Shown: piece by piece, positions 60,380 to 64,000 of the stretch
How the letters are laid out: each line of letters starts with the position of its first letter
Position numbering within the stretch: position 1 is the stretch's first letter
From: Leucobacter chromiireducens subsp. chromiireducens
GTDB taxonomy: Bacteria; Actinomycetota; Actinomycetes; Actinomycetales; Microbacteriaceae
Assembly (NCBI RefSeq): GCF_016758255.1
Contig: NZ_QYAD01000003.1
Location: 310,001 to 374,000, forward strand
Length of the DNA: 64,000 nt
Reading direction: 5' to 3'
The notes under the pieces: generated by a model
Database searches by the model: none
Told to the model about the DNA's origin: nothing
What the model saw: only the letters and a program-made list of their open reading frames with translations
Translations under genes and position numbers: made by a program

Positions 60380-60985
60380 ATGATTCGAGCTTCAAAGCGA
60401 ACATCCGGCATCATCGCGGTAGCGGTCGCCGGTCTCTTAGCATCGACAGTTGCACCTTCATCAGCCTTTGCTACAGCTGAATCAGTATCAGCTGAGATTC
60501 CCCCGGTATCCACGTTTGTCCCGGCGCCCGCCGAATACCCAGAATCGATCTTTGATGTTCAGGTAACGGAGGGCGGGTTTACTTACCAGCTTCCAGGTGC
60601 GGGCTCGGGTAGCGACCACGAGAACACTGCCGCAAAGGCTGCTGGAATCGGCGTCGGCTGCCAGGGGGCATACGTACTCCGCAAGGTAAGTAATTACATC
60701 GAATGGGGCGCGAACAACACCTGCACAGGCACCCCGGACAAGAAGTACCTTCCTTGGTACATCAATGGTTCTCTCCAGCGCGCAAACGTAGGAAGCAATT
60801 CCTTTTCTACAGTGCACGGAAACTTTTCAACACCTGACCGTTGGGGCTCTTACGGCGCGCTTTCCAAGGACTACAGCTGCTTGGGTGGAAAAAAGTACAA
60901 GTACAGGGTCAAATGGAATGTGCAATACACAGGACTCAACTCAGGCACTTTCTACTCCGATGTGAAGACAATCGCATGCACCTAA
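60380..60985 (+). CDS. secreted Cys-containing protein
   Basis: 201 residues from ATG at 60380 (GGGGAAGA upstream). Signal peptide: basic RASKRTSG, then IIAVAVAGLLASTVAPSSAF, cleaved after AFA near residue 32. The mature part has four Cys that could form two disulfides, in GVGCQGAY, NNTCTGT, DYSCLGG and IACT, and is rich in Tyr, Gly, Ser, with YRVKWNVQYTGLNSGTFYSD near the end. No known family. Its 217-base upstream gap contains its own start signals. Its end overlaps the following gene by 10 bases. Confidence 0.6.
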   Translation: MIRASKRTSGIIAVAVAGLLASTVAPSSAFATAESVSAEIPPVSTFVPAPAEYPESIFDVQVTEGGFTYQLPGAGSGSDHENTAAKAAGIGVGCQGAYVLRKVSNYIEWGANNTCTGTPDKKYLPWYINGSLQRANVGSNSFSTVHGNFSTPDRWGSYGALSKDYSCLGGKKYKYRVKWNVQYTGLNSGTFYSDVKTIACT

Positions 60986-61626
60986 GGTTTGATGGCCTCC
61001 CAGCGACCGACTACTTGCGCGTACCTCTGGGAGAAGCACAAGGCATTTACCATGACCTTCTTCTTCTGACTCTTTGTACTGGAGAGGTCGAACTAGTGCT
61101 TGCGATGACTTGCGCTGAAACGGAAGACCCAGTCCTCAAAGAGATCGCCGACAATGGCCGGGGGACGGTCTTTCTTTCCACCGGCCCTTCAGGCGACTCT
61201 TTCGAGAGAGTCACAACGGGATGGGGGGTTGCCCCCGGAGACGCCAGGGCTCCGCGCCCCGTACGGATGGTGACTTTCACGGCGGTCCTGCCAGGCGATT
61301 TAGCGGATGTGACGCTGCACGCACCCACTTTGCATGAACCGCTTATTGTTGACCTGGCGGGCGTCAAGAGCGAGTCAGTAGAAGTCGTGGAAGACAACTG
61401 GAGCTTTGCCTACACCGTCATAAGAGACGCTATCTATGCCCGGATCAGGCATTTTACCCAGACTCAGAATTGGCCGAATCATTTCCGCGTCGACCTACAA
61501 GGCGAGTTCGGAGGCGCACATTACGATTTTGAGGACGGCCACGTAACTGGACGACTTGTCTCCTGGGTTCCGCTCACGACTTTCCTCAGCTATACGATCG
61601 AGGACGCCCCTGAGGAGACGCCGTAA
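60976..61626 (+). CDS. hypothetical protein overlapping the secreted-protein gene
   Basis: 216 residues from ATG at 60976. MHLRFDGLPATDYLRVPLGE, then VELVLAMTCAETEDPVLKEI, and SFAYTVIRDAIYARIRHFTQ. No signal peptide or clear helix, so cytoplasmic. The 10-base overlap means coupled translation with the secreted protein. It could be its immunity, folding or regulatory partner, or an unrelated gene; no family recognised. It is the last gene I assign to the element region. Confidence 0.55.
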   Translation: MHLRFDGLPATDYLRVPLGEAQGIYHDLLLLTLCTGEVELVLAMTCAETEDPVLKEIADNGRGTVFLSTGPSGDSFERVTTGWGVAPGDARAPRPVRMVTFTAVLPGDLADVTLHAPTLHEPLIVDLAGVKSESVEVVEDNWSFAYTVIRDAIYARIRHFTQTQNWPNHFRVDLQGEFGGAHYDFEDGHVTGRLVSWVPLTTFLSYTIEDAPEETP

Positions 61627-62098
61627 GTCCGAATACAGGCCGTCGCGTACCGCTGCCTCTCGCGGCGAAACCTAGCTAAGGGGTCAGCTTGCCCCTCCAG
61701 CACTACCTCCACAGAAAGCAGTGGAGCGAGCAAGCCCCCGAGCCATATGTTTGCCTGATGGGAGTCAAGTTCGGAGATTCCTGAATCAACTAGGGTCTGA
61801 TGCACATTGAGGCGACAGATTAGTCAGGCAGCAAATCGGGTTGTGGGCACAGTCGCGTTGGATGGATCCCCGAATCTAGGCTCCGCACACATGGGTGACC
61901 AATTATCGGACTATCGCCCCCCAGCCCCCAGCTATCGCTATCGCTCTGGCCTGAACGCTGACGCCGTGACGGCTTGCGCCCGATGGCTTCACGCGCGGGA
62001 GCATTTCCTATCGCGCCGGGCCCTGCGCTCATCGTCGTGTGGAGGTTGGCGCCCCTCCCGTTTGTCTTCGCATTCATCGAGATCGGGCAACCGGACGT
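61627..62098. other. 472-base gap at the right side of the element region
   Basis: I see no gene, tRNA or copy of the tRNA-Arg 3' end here. It separates two convergent transcripts. AACTAGGGTCTGATGCACATTG and similar stretches give no convincing promoter. It may contain the degenerate right end of the element. Confidence 0.4.
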
Positions 62099-63907
62099 TC
62101 AGAGTTGATGCCACCAGACGCGGCGGGGCCCCACCGAGGTGTTTCCCAGCCAGTAATACAGGTCGCCGAGGCTGGCGCGAGCGTACGGCACTACCAGAAC
62201 AACCTCACCGGGCGCCGTGGCGGCCTGCCGCGCGGCGAGAGTCCCGACCGCCGTAGATTCAATGTTGACGACCTGATTCCTCGTGCCCCCGGCGAAGCCG
62301 GTGACACGGATGCGCGTGGTCTGGGCGGACTCGATCTCGACCTCCATGTCGAGGCCCCAACCGACGGCGAAGGTGCCGAGCACCACCTCGGCGTCGACAC
62401 GATCGCCATCCGCTATCGTGTACGCCTGCCGGCCAGTCACCGTGACTTGCCCCATGAGCGGAACCGCACTCGTGGCCCACCGGCCCTGCAGATCCGCAGC
62501 TACCGTGCGGGTGGCGGTCTCTCCGTGCTCGTTAATGAAGGTGAGATCGATCGTCGCTTGCGACGCGCCAAGACCGACCAACCGAGGGAACACTCCCGGC
62601 TCAACGCCGTCGATGGGCATGCCACTCAGTGGCGCATACACAATCGAAGTCGGCGCGGGGACCGGGTCGACCGCGCCACCAGTCTCCGCCCCGTTCTTCT
62701 CCGAGGCCCCGTCACCGTCATTCGCCAGGTTCTCCTCGTCGGTGGCCCCATCGTCGCTGCTCTGCCCGACGGCGTCCGGTGCACGACCGCCTTCACCGTT
62801 CGCACCGTCGTGCTGACCGCTCGGCTCGTCGCGCCCCGCGTCGCGCTCGCTCGGCGCGGCTTGGGGGCGCTTCGGCCCTTCGGCCTGGACCTCAACGGCA
62901 GCTGGCGATGAGCCCGGGAAGGCCGCGACGGTGAACGAGATTGAAACCGCGAGCGCACCCACCGCGAGCGCAGCGAGCGGCATGCCCACGATCTTCGGTA
63001 CTGAGCCCCCCACGAGCGTCGCCATGGGGTCCCCCGGGGCGAGCGGAGCGAGCGCGGGCGGAGCTGAAGGCGCCACAAACGGAGGCAGCGAAGACGCCGC
63101 CGACACGGAGCTCCACTGGGTTGACGCAAGGTATCCGGTGGCACCAGCGCCGCCGAGCAGCGCGGGGAGGAGCACCATCGCCAAGCGAGAGTGCAGGTGC
63201 TCCGACTGCTCCGCCAGAATCGCGCATCGCGCGCACGTCTCGAAGTGACCGGTCACGCGCCGGCGGGTGTGGACCGTCGCTTTCCCTCGCACGAGTTGGG
63301 GCAGCTTGTCGACTACCCACTGGCACTCGGGCGGCAGCCCGGCCACCGGTTCGAGGTTAGCTGCGATCCACGCCTGTTTGAAGCCTTCCTTCGCGCGTTT
63401 GAGGAGCGCAGAGGTGGCGTTTTCCGTCATCCCGAGATAGGTCGAGAACTCCTGCACGGGCAGATCTTCGACTTCCCGGTACCAGAGCACCTCCTGCCAC
63501 CTAGTCGGCAGCGACGTAAACACCTGCTGCGTGAAGGCGCTCCCGAGAACCTGGGCCTCGGTTCCGGGAAGCTCGGCGCTCGCGGCCTCGAATGCGCTGT
63601 CATCGACGCCAGTGATCTCGGTGCTCTTCCGATCCCTAGCTATGTTCGTTGCGACGTTCCGCGCCGTCATGATCGCGTAGGCCCGAAACGCGGTATCCGG
63701 GCCCCGTCCGGCCTGGATCTGCTGCAGGATTCGCAGGAACGCCTCCTGAGCGACATCCTCAGGATCGAATCCTGTGAAGTAGCGAGCGGCCGTGACAACG
63801 GCGGGAGCGTGCCGCTTCCAGAGTTCGGCGTAGGCCTCGTTCACGCCGCTCCGAGTGAGCTCGACCAGGGCGATATCGGAGGCCTGAGCAGGATCGATGT
63901 TCTTCAA
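62099..63907 (-). CDS. ECF sigma factor fused to zinc anti-sigma domain, membrane segments and external domain
   Basis: 602 residues from TTG at 63907 (AAAGGG upstream; an ATG at 63970 is an alternative). Sigma region 2 is at about 20-90 (FDPEDVAQEAFLRILQQI), and region 4 at about 125-175 (LPTRWQEVLWYREVEDLP then FSTYLGMTENATSALLKRAK). A zinc anti-sigma motif follows: Cys195 and H221-x3-C225-x2-C228 (GHFETCARC). Hydrophobic segments lie near 242-262 and 310-335, then an acidic Gly/Asp linker and a C-terminal beta domain (ATIDLTFINEHGETATRTVA, ending VWWHQL). Normally sigma and anti-sigma are separate genes; here one chain holds both. Release would need proteolysis or a conformational signal. 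Confidence 0.82.
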   Translation of the reverse strand: MKNIDPAQASDIALVELTRSGVNEAYAELWKRHAPAVVTAARYFTGFDPEDVAQEAFLRILQQIQAGRGPDTAFRAYAIMTARNVATNIARDRKSTEITGVDDSAFEAASAELPGTEAQVLGSAFTQQVFTSLPTRWQEVLWYREVEDLPVQEFSTYLGMTENATSALLKRAKEGFKQAWIAANLEPVAGLPPECQWVVDKLPQLVRGKATVHTRRRVTGHFETCARCAILAEQSEHLHSRLAMVLLPALLGGAGATGYLASTQWSSVSAASSLPPFVAPSAPPALAPLAPGDPMATLVGGSVPKIVGMPLAALAVGALAVSISFTVAAFPGSSPAAVEVQAEGPKRPQAAPSERDAGRDEPSGQHDGANGEGGRAPDAVGQSSDDGATDEENLANDGDGASEKNGAETGGAVDPVPAPTSIVYAPLSGMPIDGVEPGVFPRLVGLGASQATIDLTFINEHGETATRTVAADLQGRWATSAVPLMGQVTVTGRQAYTIADGDRVDAEVVLGTFAVGWGLDMEVEIESAQTTRIRVTGFAGGTRNQVVNIESTAVGTLAARQAATAPGEVVLVVPYARASLGDLYYWLGNTSVGPRRVWWHQL

Positions 63908-64000
63908 CGGTGGAGCCCTTTCACTTCGCGTCCATCTGCTTCGGTTGGGTGCGCCGCCCGACAGATGCATGGCCGAGCAGAGCGCGAGATGCCAGAAAAC

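Noticed and set aside
61627-62098. attR copy of the tRNA-Arg 3' end
   Set aside because: I looked for GGTTCGAATCC-type sequence to the window end and found none, so the right boundary is not claimed.

Overview
The window is high-GC actinobacterial DNA. A Leucobacter-like member of the Microbacteriaceae is the best guess, from the dispersed menaquinone cluster, the actinobacterial families DUF4229 and DUF2637, and GTG/TTG starts preceded by strong AAAGGAG-type ribosome binding sites. This is an inference from content; no 16S rRNA gene is present.

Bases 1-41,000 read as ordinary chromosome, densely packed with many 4-base start/stop overlaps. In order they hold: a lipoprotein amino-acid receptor (cut by the window edge), a LysA-type decarboxylase and a divergent PucR regulator; a class II sirtuin; a YeiH-type exporter with divergent LysR; the menaquinone genes menG, polyprenyl diphosphate synthase, menF, menD, menA, menE, menB and menC, spread over 8-34 kb among other genes (all core steps except a recognisable menH); a PPK2 kinase; a TPP-riboswitch-controlled ThiXYZ-like ABC system with a divergent YkoF-type thiamine/HMP-binding gene; a heterodimeric ABC exporter preceded by an unlisted 20-codon leader ORF; a two-component system; malate synthase G with a divergent IclR regulator; a VIT-family transporter; a MetE-like methyltransferase; an acyl-CoA synthetase; a duplicated-DUF2207 membrane protein; and apt.

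At 41,109 a tRNA-Arg(ACG) gene marks a switch to lower-GC, plasmid- or ICE-like DNA running to about 61.6 kb. It opens with two divergent HTH genes (the XRE gene's 3' end lies inside the tRNA). Next comes a tightly overlapping operon: 41-codon ORF, replication-initiator-like gene with iteron-like palindromes inside it, small protein, ParB-like gene with a perfect 35-bp palindrome inside it, hypothetical, DUF2637. Further on are a very large isopeptide-type surface adhesin ending in LAKTG, an exported coiled-coil protein, small membrane proteins, a membrane-anchored transfer-like protein and an M23/lysozyme-like cell-wall hydrolase. No integrase, relaxase, VirB4 or VirD4 coupling ATPase is visible. 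Three element genes are broken (in-frame TAG, one-base shift, C10 tract), so the element looks like a decaying integrative/conjugative element.

Two insertions carry foreign, probably anti-phage cargo: an OLD-family ATPase/Toprim nuclease (46.3-48.0 kb) and an sce7726/sce7725 gene pair (55.1-56.9 kb). In the pair, the first protein has RecB/Cas4-like nuclease residues and the second has no known function. The pair is my best candidate for a little-described system. The window ends with a single-chain fusion of an ECF sigma factor, a zinc-binding anti-sigma domain, membrane segments and an extracytoplasmic domain.
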